Assembly (NCBI GenBank): GCA_021442155.1
Contig: JAKCPB010000352.1
Span: 248,001 to 312,000, forward strand
DNA: 64,000 nt
Direction of reading: 5' to 3'
Source: Cymbidium sinense
Lineage: Eukaryota; Streptophyta; Magnoliopsida; Asparagales; Orchidaceae
Part shown: in pieces, positions 9,712-21,432 of the stretch
Numbering within the stretch: the first letter of the stretch is position 1
Layout: the number at the start of each line of letters is the position of its first letter
Program-made: the position numbers and the translations under genes
Notes under the pieces: generated by a model
The model's input: only the letters and a program-made list of their open reading frames with translations
Told to the model about the DNA's origin: nothing
Database searches by the model: none

Positions 9712-10808
9712 CCGACAATTTACTAGAGCCTTTTATTGTGTTGGTTGAACCTTTATTGATCCTTTTGGATTGGACTTTTTTTGTTTCTGGTGGTTGGTGG
9801 CTTCCTTTGGCCCCCTTTTGTGTGGTTGTTTTATCTTCTAATGATTTGCACTTGTTGTAGCTTATGTTTCCTTCAGTTGATGGTTTTATTTCTGAGCTAT
9901 TTAGTCATTTGAGGCTACTCACCCTAGTTTGGCTTGGTGACTACTTGTTGTTGGGACTTTGGCTTGAGGGCTCCTATCTTGGTTTTGTTGGTTGTTTCTC
10001 TATTAACTAGCATTGTGCGTTTCGATGGTGGTTTTAGTTTTCCCTGGTTTGGAGCTTGGATGGCTATCGGTTAATGGGTTGTTGGTGTTCTTTGTTCTCT
10101 CTCTAGGTTATTATGATTAGTCTGTTGTGGTTTTTGCATGGTGGTTCGGCTACTAGCTAGTTACTGGTTGGTAGCTTTACGTTTAATGGTGCTTAATCTA
10201 GAACTCAATGGACTGCTAGCCTTGGATGTTTGCTTGTATCATGTATGCTGGCTATGATAGCTTCAATGTTACTCACCTCTTCTCTTTGGTTGATAGCATT
10301 AATTATGATTGTAACCCTTCTTTATGAAGTTTGGATGCTCATATTTATTGTTGACCCATGAGACAATCCTATCTGAGCCTGAGCCTTCTCTTTCTGATCT
10401 CTCTCCATTTCCTCTCTTTATCTTTATCCTTTTTAGCTATGACTTTTGCCTTTGTAGTGTTTTACAGATTTCTTTTATAGGTTGGAACTTTATAGAGGGA
10501 ATGGTCGTTGCTCAGTCAACCCAAGTGATGTTGTTATGGATCTTGCTTATATTGCTTTTTCAAAGGAGTCATGAACTGCTGCTGACTCATCCTTTTACTA
10601 TTTTTAGGATTTATTTTAGTCTTACTATGTGTCTTTTTCTATTATGCTTTTTAGGTGCTGTATTTTCTCTTTTAGTTTCTTTTCTTTTTCTAATGTATTT
10701 AGATGGGGGTTTAGCTCAGTTTCTTGACTCAGAGTAGAATTTTAGAGCTTTACCCTTTTGGATATTGTATCTTTTCCATTTATGGTAAGTCTAACTTTCC
10801 CAAAAAAA
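9712..10808 (+). mobile_element. T-rich retroposon, copy R1
   Basis: About 1.1 kb of T/G-rich DNA ending in A8, inserted in CCCTAAA repeats. It shares with R2 (12689-13938) and R3 (42691-44019) a block around 10300-10345 (GATTGTAACCCTTCT..., then AAGTTTGGATGCTCATATTT) and the GAGCCTGAGCCTTCTCT block. The T-rich body and A-rich tail resemble 3' UTRs of plant L1 LINEs, so it is most likely a 5'-truncated LINE end or a non-autonomous derivative. A 137-codon open frame at 10324 is Phe/Leu-rich and probably meaningless. Confidence 0.65.
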
Positions 10809-11210
10809 ACCCTAAAACCTAAAAAAACTAAACCTAAACCCTAAACAACTAAAACCCTAAACCAAAACCTAAACAATGAACACTAAACCCAAACCAAAAC
10901 CCTAAATACTAAACTCTAAAACCCTAAACCCTAAACTAACCCTAAACCCTAAAGGCTAAAGGCTAAACCCTAAACTGTAAACCCAGAACCCTAACCCTAA
11001 ACCCTAAACCCAAAACACTAACCCTAAACCCTAAATCCTAAACCCAAAAAGCATAAAACCTAAAATTCTAAACCCTAAACCTGAAACCCTAACCTAAACC
11101 CTAAACCCTAAACCCCAAACCTTAAATTAAACCTAAGAAACTAAATAAATTAAAAAAAGAAAACCTAAACTATAAAACCTAATAAACCTAAACCAAAACC
11201 TAAACCTTAA
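10809..11210 (-). repeat. CCCTAAA-like array
   Basis: About 400 bp of imperfect CCCTAAA units with variants (CCTAAAG, CCAAAAC, ACTAAAC), running to the start of GR-RBP copy 2. Confidence 0.9.
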
Positions 11211-11638
11211 GAATGGGCAGATGAAAGTAGGAACATCACCATCAACCAGGCTCAGTCTGGGAAGCAGGTGGAAGCGAAGGTGGGGTTATCACAGTCTGGT
11301 GGGGATCCAGGAGGTGGTGGATATGGAGGTGGTTGTTATGGAGGCGGGAGGAGGGACAGAGGTTAAAGCCCTGGTGGTGGCGGAGGGATAGATCGAGGAT
11401 ATGATGGTGGATCTCATGGCTCGAGAAGTCAGGGAGGATATGATGGGAACTAGACAAGAAGAACGTCTGATCTACTTACTGTGTCTTTTATAGTATGGAT
11501 TTAGTTATCTAGGGTTTTGATTTACTATATGTCCTCATTTTTTATATGTCGCTTGTGTCTTAGAAAACTTGGTGTGTTACTTTGTTGATGAAATCAAAAA
11601 GAAGAAATGTTGAATATGAATTTGTTCTCTTTTAAAAT
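11211..11638 (+). pseudogene. GR-RBP 3' fragment, copy 2
   Basis: Begins at the common breakpoint (GAATGGGCAG, after CCTTAA). A short deletion replaces LDG; RNITINQAQS follows and keeps the CAG glutamine that many copies have changed to TAG. The Gly-rich tail has a small deletion and a stop in place of Tyr; the end reads YDGN-stop. The 3' UTR is conserved, with an A-rich tail near 11632. All of the RRM upstream of its last strand is missing. Confidence 0.85.
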
Positions 11639-11875
11639 AAAATAAAATAAAAAACCAAAAATAATAAACCCTAAACCTACAATTGTAAACTCTAAACCCT
11701 AAACCCTAAACCCTAAACCCTAAAACCCAAACCCTAAACCCTAATCCCAAACCTAAACCTGACCTAAACTAAACCCTAAACCTAAAACCCTAAACCCTCA
11801 ACCCAACACTAAGCCCTGTAAACCCCAAACCCTAAACCCTAAACCCTAAAACCTAAAATACTAAATTAAAAAAAT
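11639..11875 (-). repeat. CCCTAAA-like array
   Basis: Contains perfect runs of CCCTAAA near 11695-11730 and 11826-11850, following the A-rich tail of copy 2. Confidence 0.9.
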
Positions 11876-12404
11876 AAAATAAAACTATGAATAAAACTTA
11901 AAGAAAATAAAACTAAATAAAATAAAAGTAAAATACATAAAATTAAAATAAAATAAAACCTAAGACTAAAAAAATAAACTTTAAAATATAAAACTACCCT
12001 AAACTAAAAAAAAAAAAACCAAAAATTAAAATAAAATAAAGGAAATAAAATAAACCTAAAACTAAAATAAACTAAACTAAAAAAATAAAACATTAACTAA
12101 AAATAAACTAAATAAAATAAAATAAACTAAAATCACCTAAACCTAAAAAATAAAACCTAAAAAATAAAACTAAAATAAAAAAACCTAAACCTAAAATAAA
12201 AAAAAAAAAACTAAACATAAAAATAAAAAAAAAATAAAACCTAAACCTAAAAAATAAAAAAATAAAACTCAACTAAAAAAAATAAACCTAAACTTAAAAA
12301 ATAAACTAAAATAAAAACATAAACTAAAATAAATAAACTAAAGTAAATAAAAATAAAATAAAATAATAAAATAAAATAAATAAACCAAACTATTGGTTTG
12401 CAAT
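11876..12404 (-). repeat. A/T/C-only satellite tract ending in landmark M
   Basis: About 0.5 kb of AAATAAAACCTAAAC-type sequence almost without G, closing with a diverged M landmark (AACTATTGGTTTGCAATTTT, about 12388-12407). Confidence 0.8.
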
Positions 12405-12681
12405 TTTAAAAAACATAAATCCTAAATCCTAAACTAAACCTCTAAAGACCCCTAAACTAAACCCTAAAACCTAAACCCTAAAATAAACCTAAACCACAAC
12501 CCTAAACCTAAACCCTAAACCATAATGGCATAAACCTAAACCATACAATACCACTAAACCCTAAACACTAAATAAATCCCAAACCATAACCCAAACCTAA
12601 ACTCTAAACCCCTAAACTACCTAAAGTAACTAAATAAATTAAAATAAACCTAAACCTAGCTAAACTAAAACCTAAACCCTA
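12405..12681 (-). repeat. CCCTAAA-like array
   Basis: Imperfect CCCTAAA units between landmark M and the 5' end of GR-RBP copy 3, the usual ~300-bp spacing. Confidence 0.85.
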
Positions 12682-12688
12682 AGAATGG
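12682..12688 (+). repeat. 5' target-site duplication AGAATGG
   Basis: AGAATGG here is repeated at 13939-13945 on the other side of retroposon R2. AAGAATGG is the usual first few bases of a GR-RBP fragment, so the retroposon landed inside one. Confidence 0.75.
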
Positions 12689-13938
12689 CATCTCCTTCTG
12701 ATGGAGGTTGGGATTATTTCAAGTTGGTACTATTGAGCTTTGGTTTCCCTCTGGTTTTGGTGGCTCTCTTCTCTTGTTGGTCTCTTGCTATGTTGGTTTT
12801 ACGATGGCATGGTGATTGGCAGGCTTAAGAGCTTGCTTGTTTGCCTATTTTTTTAGCCTCTTTTTTTTCCTGCGAGGGTTTATTGGCTAGTGGTTGCTTG
12901 ATGGCACTAGTTTTTCCCAGAATTTTGCTTTTGGTTTTGGCTATCTGGCATCATGATTATTGGTTGAGCCTGGCCATGGGCTTTGTTCCTTCCTGGGCTG
13001 AGCTACTCTCTCTGGAGCTGTTATCTAGCATATAGTTTTTGTTCCCTTTTTCTGGTGGTTTTTTTGAAGTTTATTTGTGGTGTTTTCCTTTTGGCTGGAT
13101 GGCCCATTAGCTTGTCATTTCTTGTGGGATGAACATGTATGTGGCTTTGGTTATTCTTGGCTTTGTTGATGTTTTTGCTGATTCCTGTTGCTATGGTTGG
13201 CTGGGTGGCCTTGATGGCTAGCTACAGCTGTGCTGTTGGTTGGGGAATCTACTAAATTTTTGGTTCTTTACCTTTGGTCTTTATTTATTTTGGGTGGCTT
13301 TGATTGTGGTTATTACTTGGCTACTATCTGGTTTGGTTGGTAGATTTGCTCTAGTTTGGCTGGATGTTTTGTCGGTTAGTTACCTATTTAATCTTGATGA
13401 TAGTTACTAGAACTTGGTTAGCTCTTGGTTGTTGGCTATTTGGTTTAATCGAGGTAAGTTAGCTATGATGGCTGGGATGTCTCCCCTAATATCCTTTTGG
13501 TTGGTAGTACCTTATGTGATTGTAACCCTTCTTCTGAAGTTCGAATGCTCACATATCCTTTTGAGATGAATGTGACTAAGCACGCCTTATAAGATTTTTA
13601 TCATTTTGTTTCTTTTGTTTACTTAGCTTGTCCTTATTTCTAGATGCTTATCTCTATCTTAAGTTCTTTGCAGGTTTGTGGCAGGTTTTGGGGCTATAGG
13701 CAGTTTGTGCATCTCTTAGAAGATTTTGGGATATAGATGGCTTTGGCTGCCCTTCTTGGAATTTTGTGCTATTTCTTTCTTAGTATTTTCTTTTCTTTTC
13801 TTTTTTTCTTTTCTTGTAATAGTGAGGGATTTATCTCTTTAGGCTAATTAGCTCTTTGAAAGTAGTTTAGATTTATCACTTTGGGACCTTATCACCTTTT
13901 TTGGCAATAAAATTCTCCCACTTTTGATTTTAAAAAAT
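12689..13938 (+). mobile_element. T-rich retroposon, copy R2, inserted in a GR-RBP fragment
   Basis: A 1,250-bp insertion bounded by 7-bp duplications (AGAATGG). It ends with GGCAATAAAATT, a plausible polyadenylation signal, and a short A-rich tail (TTTTAAAAAAT). It shares the GATTGTAACCCTTCT and GAAGTTCGAATGCTCA blocks with R1 and R3. A 3' A-tail plus short target duplication is the signature of LINE-mediated retroposition. No RT coding sequence is present, so it was mobilised by another element's machinery or is a 5'-truncated LINE. Confidence 0.7.
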
Positions 13939-14370
13939 AGAATGGAACAACATCAAGTCAACATACCAGTCGATCTTCGGTGGAGAGTGAAGGAGGAAGC
14001 GGTGGTTATCATAGTGGTGGTGGGGGATCCGATGATGCTGGTGGATATGGAGGTGGTGAGAAGTGATGGTTATGGAGGGTGGTGGAAGCGGATTCTGCGC
14101 ATGGTGGTGGAGGAAGATCGAGGGGGTTATGATGGTGGGCTTCCGAGAGATGAGTGGTTTGATGGGAACTAGGAAAAATGGCTTGATCGATTTGATCTAA
14201 TGCTTATGGAAATGTGTCTTTATAGATGAGATGGTTTTGATTACTAGGGTTTTGATTTTCTCTATTATCATTTTTTTATCTGTCTTGTGTCTTAGAAAAC
14301 TTGGTGTGTTACTTGGTTGAATTTGAAAGAAGAAATATTGAATCTCGTTTGTTCTCTAGAAAAAGAATAA
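13939..14370 (+). pseudogene. GR-RBP 3' fragment, copy 3 (split by R2)
   Basis: Restarts with the duplicated AGAATGG; the next bases correspond to NIKSTYQS, a deleted form of RNITVNQAQS. The Gly-rich part is frameshifted, and the end approximates a diverged DGN-stop. The 3' UTR retains GTGTCTTAGAAAACTTGGTG and ends near 14370 in an A-rich tail, followed by CCCTAAA. Excluding R2, this unit has the normal length. Confidence 0.8.
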
Positions 14371-14540
14371 CCAAAGCCTAAACCCTAAACTAAACAACCT
14401 AAACTAAACCTAAACCACAAACCTAAACCCTAAACACAAACCAAACCTACCAAAACCTAAACCCAAAAACAAAAAACCTAAACCCTGAACTAAACCCTAG
14501 GTCTGAGCCTAAATCCTAAGCCAAACCTTAAACCACTAAA
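14371..14540 (-). repeat. CCCTAAA-like array
   Basis: Degenerate CCCTAAA units after the A-rich tail of copy 3. Confidence 0.8.
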
Positions 14541-15330
14541 AAAAAACTAATCTGACTAAAACAAAAAAAAAAATAAAAAACTAAATAAAATATAATAATC
14601 AAATAAAAAAATATAAAGCTAAAACTAAACCTAAACCTAAACCTAAATAAAATAAAAAATAAAAAATAAAAACTAAACTAAAATTAAAATAAATAAAAAA
14701 ATAAAACTAAAAAAATAAGAAACCTAAATATAATAAAATAAAACCTATAAAATAAAAACCTAAAATAAATTAAAATAAAGCTACAAATAAATAAAAAATA
14801 AAACCTAAATCCTAAACTAAAAAAATTAAAAATAAACCTAAACTAAAATAAAACTAAACTAAAAAGAAATAAAACTTAATCTTAAATATAAAATAAATAA
14901 AGTTACACTAAACCTAAATTAAATAAAATAAAATAAAATAAAAATAAACTAAAAAAAAAAACCTAAAATAAACCTAAACTAAAAACCTAAACTATAAAAT
15001 AAAATAAAAACTTAATATAAAAACCTAAAACCTAAAACCTAAAACTTAAACCTAAAATCAAATAAACTAAAACCTAAACCAAAAAATAAAATAAAATAAA
15101 AAACCTAAACCTAAATAAAAAAATAATACCTAATCCTAAAATAAAATAAAAATAAAACTAAATGAAAAATAAACTTAAACTAAATCTAAACCTAAAAATA
15201 AACTAGATAAAAAAACTAAAATAAATAAATAATCTAAAAAAAATAAAAATAAAATAAATAAAATAAAATAAACTAAAATAAATAAAAATAACTCAATAAA
15301 CCTAAACCTGCCATTTTACTTAATTTTAAA
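14541..15330 (-). repeat. A/T/C-only satellite tract ending in landmark M
   Basis: About 0.8 kb with scarcely any G on +. It closes with an M variant (CCTGCCATTTTACTTAATTT, about 15308-15327). Confidence 0.8.
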
Positions 15331-15620
15331 AATAAAAATAAAAAATAAAAAATAAAAAAATAAAAAATACTAACCCTACCATAAACGCAACCCTAAACAT
15401 TAAAACAATAGCCATAAATAAAACCACTAAAATTTAAAACCCTAATACACCCACTCAAATGCTAAACTACTCGGTTTAAAAAAAATCTTAAACCCCAGAC
15501 ATTAACATAAACCCCTAAACTAAACCTAAACCCTACATAAACCTAAACCCTAGGCCTTAACCACAAAACCATAAACCAACCCAAAATAAACTCATGACCA
15601 CAAACCCTAAAGCCTGGACT
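15331..15620 (-). repeat. Degenerate CCCTAAA-like array without a GR-RBP insert
   Basis: Weak CCCTAAA homology with many CATAAAC and ACCACTAAA variants. No GR-RBP fragment follows; this is a short-form monomer. Confidence 0.7.
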
Positions 15621-16358
15621 AAATAAAATAAAATAAAAAAATAACTAAACTAAAACCTAAACCTCAACCCAAAATAAAATAAATTGATAATAAAAACTAA
15701 ACTAAAATAAAATAAATAAAAACTAAACTAAAAAAAAATAATAAACTAAAATAAAACCTAAATATAAGACAAACTAAACCTAAAATAAAATAAAATATAA
15801 AGATATATAAAATAAATAAAAATAAAACCTAAAACTAAAAATAAATAAAATAAACCCTAAATAAATAAAAATAACACTTAACCTTAAACTTAAAAAAAAT
15901 AAACCTAAAATAAAATAAATAAACAAAATAAAATAAAACCTAAACTAAAAAAAATAAACTAAAATAAATAAAACTAAATTTAAACCTAAAATATAAACTA
16001 AACTAAACCTAAACTAATAAAATAAAATAAAATAAAAAAATAAACCCTAAACTAAAAATTAAAACTTAACAAAATCTAAAAAATAACCTAAAAAAACTTA
16101 AAATAAAATAAAAATCTAAACCTATAAACTAAAAAAATAAAATAAAAATAAAACTAAACTAAAAATAAACCTAAACCTAAATTTAAACCTAAAAAAAGAT
16201 TAAAAAAAAACTTAAACTAAAATAAATAAACCTAATATAAAGAAAAGTAAACTAAAAAAAAATAAAAATATACCTAAGTGAAAATAAAAAATAAAATTAA
16301 CAAAAAAATAACAAATTAAACTAAATAAATCTAAACATAGTGGTTTACTTAATTTTTA
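15621..16358 (-). repeat. A/T/C-only satellite tract ending in landmark M
   Basis: Second tract of a short-form monomer; M variant CATAGTGGTTTACTTAATTT near 16335-16354, about 1.03 kb after the previous M. Confidence 0.8.
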
Positions 16359-16900
16359 AATAAAGAAACTCTAAACCATAAACTAAATATAAAACCAAAA
16401 TAAACCTAAAATAAAACCTAAACTAAACTAAAAAAATAAAATAAAAAGAAACCTAAACTAAAATAAAAAAATAAAACCTAAAGCTAAAAAATAAAAAAAT
16501 AAAATAAAACTAAAAGTAAACTAAACTAAAACCTAAAAATATCTAAAAGAAAACATAAACTAAAATAAAATAAACTAAAATATGTATATGTATATAAAAT
16601 AAAATAGAATAAAAAATGATATAAAATAAACTAAAATAAACCTAACCCAAAACCTAAACAATAAAACTAACCATAAACCTAAACAAAACCACAAACCCTG
16701 ACTAAACCCTAAACCTAAAATAAAAGCCTAAAACTAAAAATCCTAAACCCAAACCAACGTTAAAATAAAGGCAAACCCTAAACCTAAACCCTAGGCCACA
16801 AACCCTAAACCCTAAACCTAAAACCAAATCTAAGCCCTAAAGCTCACAAACACTGAGCCCTAAACCTAAACTAAACCCTAGCCCTAAAACCCTAAAAACC
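16359..16900 (-). repeat. Mixed A-rich and CCCTAAA-like tract
   Basis: An A/T/C tract to about 16630, then degenerate CCCTAAA units with AAACCCTAGGCC-type variants to about 16900. Neither GR-RBP nor landmark S is evident. Confidence 0.7.
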
Positions 16901-17639
16901 CAAGGCAAAATAAAAATAAAATAAAATAAACTAAAACATAACTACCTAAACTTGAGTAAAATAAAATAAAGAGTGAAACTAAACTAAAATAATAAATAAA
17001 ACCTAAACTAAATGGATAAATAAAATAAAAAAAAATAATAAGCTAAAAGATCAAAGCTAATCCAAAAATCAAAATAAAGTAAAACTAAATAAACCTAAAC
17101 CTAGAAAATAAACCTAAAAAATAAATAAAATAACCTAAACCCTAAAACAAAAGAAAAAAAACCTAAACCTAAAATAAAAATATAAACCTAAACCTAAACT
17201 AAAATAAACTATACTAAAATAAATAAAACCTAAACCTAAACCTAAAATGTAAACTAAAATAAACTAAACCTAAACCTAAACTTAAACTAAATAAAATATA
17301 ATAAACTAAAAAAATAAGCCTAAAATTAAACCTAAAATAAAAAACTTAAAATAACAATAAAACATAAACCTAAAAAAAATAAAATAAAAAAAACCTAAAC
17401 CTAAAAAAGAAAATAAAAATAAAATTAAACTAAATGATAAACCTAAACCTAAACATAAACTTAGAAAATAAACTAAAAAAAAACTAAATTAAAATAAATA
17501 AACTAATATAAATTAACTAACTTAAATAAAAATAAAAATAAACCTAAATAAAATAAAAAAAAATAAAATAAAATAAAATAAATAAAAATAAATAAACCAA
17601 ATAATCTTAAAATAGGTTTATTTTTTTTCTTTTTTAAAA
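16901..17639 (-). repeat. A/T/C-only satellite tract ending in a diverged landmark M
   Basis: Standard tract; the M position (17597-17640) is diverged (AATCTTAAAATAGGTTTATT...). M-to-M distance to the previous one is about 1.27 kb. Confidence 0.75.
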
Positions 17640-17975
17640 AATCATAAACTCTAAACTCTAAACCCTGATACAATGCTAAACCAAACCCTAAACTAAATCC
17701 TAAACCATAAACCTAAACTAAACCCTAAAAATAAAACACTGAAACTTTGCACTAAAAAAAATAAACCCTAAAACCTAAACACTAAACCTTAAACCTAAAC
17801 CTAAGCCTAACTCTAAACCTAAACAAGCATAAACCCAAAACCTAAACTCTAAACCCTAAACCTAAACCTAAACCCTAACCTAAACCTAAAACTGACCCTA
17901 AACACTAAAGTAACTAAATAAATTAAAGAAACTAAACCAAAACCTAACAAACCCAAACCTAAACCTAAACCTTAA
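17640..17975 (-). repeat. CCCTAAA-like array
   Basis: Imperfect CCCTAAA repeats leading into GR-RBP copy 4. Confidence 0.85.
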
Positions 17976-18388
17976 GAATGGGTAGAATCTTGGGTAGAAT
18001 CATCAACAGGCTGTCTTGATGGAGCAATGAGAAGGTGTAGGCGAATTATAGTGGTGGTGGGGATCCAGGGTCTTTGGTGGATATGGAGGTGGTGGTGATG
18101 GTGGTTATGGAGGCAGAGGAGCGATGGAGGTTACAACTGGTGGTGGTGAGAGATCAGATATGATGGTGGATCCACAGAGGGGTGGTTGATGCAGAATGAA
18201 TCGATTCATCTTTATCAGTGCTTTATAGTATAGGCATTCTAGTTATCTAGGGTTTTGATTTGCTCTATGCTCATATTTTTTATCTATTTGCCACTTGTGT
18301 CTTAGAAAACTTGGTGTGTTACTTGGTGATGAAATCAAAGAAGAAATGTTGAATATTTGTTCTCTTTTAAAATAAAATTTAAAAAAAA
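17976..18388 (+). pseudogene. GR-RBP 3' fragment, copy 4
   Basis: Starts at the common breakpoint (GAATGGGTAGAAT). The RRM-end codons are scrambled by an internal repeat of GGGTAGAATC and deletions. GGYGGGG and YDGGS pieces are recognisable, but the frame shifts several times. The 3' UTR is conserved (TTAGAAAACTTGGTGTG, then GAAGAAATGTTGAAT), with an A-rich tail at 18376-18388. Confidence 0.8.
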
Positions 18389-18526
18389 CCAAAAACCACA
18401 AATAAAGTAAAACTTGAACTTTAAACCTAAAACCTAAACTTTAAACCCTAAAAACCTAAACCATAAAACCCTAAACCCTAAATGCTAAACCTAAACCCTA
18501 AAACTAAACCTAAAGCTAACCCTAAA
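18389..18526 (-). repeat. CCCTAAA-like array
   Basis: Short array between the A-rich tail of copy 4 and landmark S. Confidence 0.85.
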
Positions 18527-19214
18527 CCAAAAAGCTAAAACCTAACCTAAATTAAATAAAACTTAAAAAAAAACCAAAAACAAAATAAAAATAAAAATAA
18601 AATAAAATAAAACCAAACTAAAAATTAAACCTAAACTAAGAATATAAAATAAAAATAAAAACAAAACTAAAATAAAATAAATAAAACCTAATATAATAAA
18701 AACTAAACCTAAAATAAAAAAAAATAAACCTAAATAAAATAAAATAAAATAAAACAAAAACATAAACCTAAAAAAAACTTAAAATAAAACCTAAAATTAA
18801 TAATAAAAACCTAAACCCTAAACTAAAAAAAAAATATAATAAAAAAAAATAAACTAAATAAAATAAATAAACTTAAAAATTTAAAATAAAACTAAACCTA
18901 AACCTAAACTAAAATAAAATAAAATAAACTAAAATAAACCTAAACTGAACTAAAATAAAAAATAAACAAAATAAACCTAAACCTTCTTAAAAATAAAATA
19001 AAACCTAAATCTAAAATAAAAATAAAACCTAAACCTAAAATGAAATAAAAATAAAACTAAACTAAAATAAACCTAACTAAACCTAAATAAAAAAGCTATG
19101 AACCTAAATGAAAATATAAACCTAAATAAATAAAATAAACTAAATAAAAATGGTGGAAAAATAAAATAAAATAAACTAAATTAAACCTTGGTTTGCTTGG
19201 TTTAAAAATTAAAT
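18527..19214 (-). repeat. A/T/C-only satellite tract, landmark S to landmark M
   Basis: Starts with an S variant (AAAAAGCTAAAACCTAACC) and ends with an M variant (TTGGTTTGCTTGGTTTAAAA, about 19190). The - strand reads as a Phe/Leu/Tyr-rich open frame only because it is the complement of A-rich repeats. Confidence 0.8.
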
Positions 19215-19615
19215 AAATAAGATAAATGATAAACCCTGGAAGAAACCCACAAATACATTAAAACCACAAACCCATCTAAACCCAAACCCAAAACAATACC
19301 CAGGCAAACTGAAAAACCTACCACAAAACCTAAAGAGCACCAACCCTAACCTTAACCACTAAACAGCCTAAAACATGAACCTAAACCCTAAACCTAAAGT
19401 CACACAAACCCTAAACTTAAACCCACAAACTCTGTTATCTAATCAATAACCTGACCTTAAATCACTCTAAACTAACCTAAAAAACCATGAACCCTAAACC
19501 ATAAACCCTTTGCAGTAAACCCTAAACCCAACCCTAATAAACCTAAACTAAGAAATAAATAAAAAAAAACCACAAACATAATAAAACCAAAACCTAAACC
19601 TAAACCTAAACCCTA
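19215..19615 (-). repeat. Degenerate CCCTAAA-like array
   Basis: Strongly diverged CCCTAAA units (CCCACAAA, CCATCTAAACCC) up to GR-RBP copy 5. Confidence 0.75.
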
Positions 19616-20086
19616 ATGATGGGTAGAACCTTGAGGGCAAGAACATTAGCTTCAGCTAGGCTCAGTTTAGATCTGATTGTGGAAGCAAAGGCAGAGGGGG
19701 TGATCATCATTGTGGTGGTGGGGGATCTGGAGGTGCTGATGGATATGGTAGTGGTGGTCGAAGCAGTGGTGGTTATGGAGGTGGGAGGAGCTATGGAGGT
19801 TACTGATGGTGGTCTCGGAGGGACAGATCTGGGATATGATAGTGGATCCCACTACTCAAGAGGTTGTGATGGTTGATGATTGGGATGAAGATCGTTTGTC
19901 TGGCTTATGGAACTATGTCTTTACAGTAGAGACAATTTTAGTTATCTTTGGATTTTGATTTTCTCTATGTGTGATCATTTTTTATCTTTGTCATCGCTTG
20001 TGTCTTAGAAAACTTGGTGTGCTACTTGGTTGGTGAAATCAAAAAGAAGAAATGTTAAATATAAATTTGTTATGTTAAAAAAAAAA
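19616..20086 (+). pseudogene. GR-RBP 3' fragment, copy 5
   Basis: Starts ATGATGGGTAGAACCTTGAGG, close to the MNGQNLDG codons. The QAQSR region is altered (CAGCTAGGCTCAG). GGGGSGGADGYGSGGRSSGGYGGGRSYGGY is readable, then a stop, GYDSGSHYSRG and a frameshifted end. The 3' UTR is nearly full length with A-tail at about 20077-20086. The Gly-rich tail is among the better preserved in block 1. Confidence 0.85.
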
Positions 20087-20345
20087 CTTTAAACCTAAAC
20101 TACTTAAATCAAACTAAAACTTAAACCCTAAACCTAAAACCATAAGCCCTAAACACTAAACCCTAAACCCTAAAACCCTAAACCTAAACCTAAACCTTAA
20201 ACCAAACCCAAACCATAAACCTAACCCTACCTAACTACCACAAATGCACCTACCTACCACAAATTTCACTACCCCAAACCTCTCTAAACATAACCCATAC
20301 TATCTAAACCCTAAATCTCTTACCATACCTGACCCTAACCTAACT
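20087..20345 (-). repeat. CCCTAAA-like array grading into CTACC-rich sequence
   Basis: CCCTAAA repeats to about 20225, then CCTACCTA, CACAAATGC and CCCAAACC words. The change is gradual rather than at a sharp border. Confidence 0.75.
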
Positions 20346-21002
20346 GACCCAAACCCTGACTCAAACCCTATTACTGGGCCTAAACTGAGCCCTAGGCCCT
20401 ATGGGCCTGAACCTAGGCCCTAACTACCTAGGCTAAACTGAGCCCAGGCTGAGCTAAACTGAGCCTAAACATAATGTTTGGCTGACTGAGCTCCATGGGC
20501 CATACTACTGGGCTAGCCTGGGCTAGGTCTTGAGCCTCCTAGGCTGGGCCTGGGCCCACCTGACTACTGGGCTCATGATGGGCTGATGGGCCCTGAGGCC
20601 CATGGGCCCTGGGCTTGAGCCCTGACTAGGCTAAAGACTTCACTGGGCCCTGATGACTTAATGGGCTAGGCTCTGAGCTGGCTTAAAGCTAATCTCTGTG
20701 GCTGACATCTTACTTACTTAATGACTGACCTGACTACTACCTTCATCCCCTAGGCCTACCTAAATAACAGACCCTATCTTCCCTCCCTAACTAACCCATG
20801 ACTGGGCCCTAAAGGCCCTGGGCCCACTATAATGAGCTAAACTGAACCCAGGCCAAACTTAACTAAATTTAACTCATGGGCTAATACCAAAATGAGCTAA
20901 ACTCATGACCCACCTAGGCCCTACTAACCACTGAGCTACCAAACTTCCCTACTAAACCTAAACTACCTACCTAACTAAATGACTAAACTAAATTAAACTA
21001 CC
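20346..21002. repeat. GGGCC/CTAGG/CTGAG-rich tract
   Basis: About 0.6 kb dominated by TGGGCC, GGGCCC, CCTAGGC and CTAAACTGAGCC words; far more G and C than the rest of the window. No reading frame. It could be a diverged telomere-like array, a real GGGCCC-rich repeat, or base-calling error in a telomeric run (see findings). Confidence 0.6.
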
Positions 21003-21432
21003 CTAAGAAACCAACCAAAAACTCTATAGAGCCCTCATCCTCATGCCCTAGGGATTTCCCTTTCCCCTCTCATTTTTAGCTTTCTAGTTGCTACTTGCTA
21101 GCTATTTTACTCATTTCTCACTAGATTCCTTCTTGAATTGACAATCGCTGGCCGATTTCATGTCTTCATTGGAGTGACGTTGAGGCTTGCCATCTTCCCC
21201 GATGATTCTTTAGGGAAAACCAAAGGATCCTATGGATCCTGCTAGGGCATCAAATAACTTGGCTTTGACTGCTTCAAAATCAATCAAAGATGTTCTAGTT
21301 TGGATTTTATCTCCCTAATATGTGAATTCATTTAGTTAACCATCAATTCCTTTTTATTGTGGCTATTTTATTTGGTCCGTTGTTACAAATTGATCAAAGA
21401 CTAAAATCTCATCTTTCATTTTAGAATCCTTA

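Noticed and set aside
10324..10737. 137-codon open frame
   Set aside because: Same retroposon family (R1); only a short part agrees with R3, no start context or known domain.
18563..18763. Phe/Leu/Tyr-rich frames on the - strand (also near 37070, 49423, 61142, 61931)
   Set aside because: Complement of A/T/C-only repeats read as TTT, TTA, TAT; low-complexity artefacts resembling membrane proteins.
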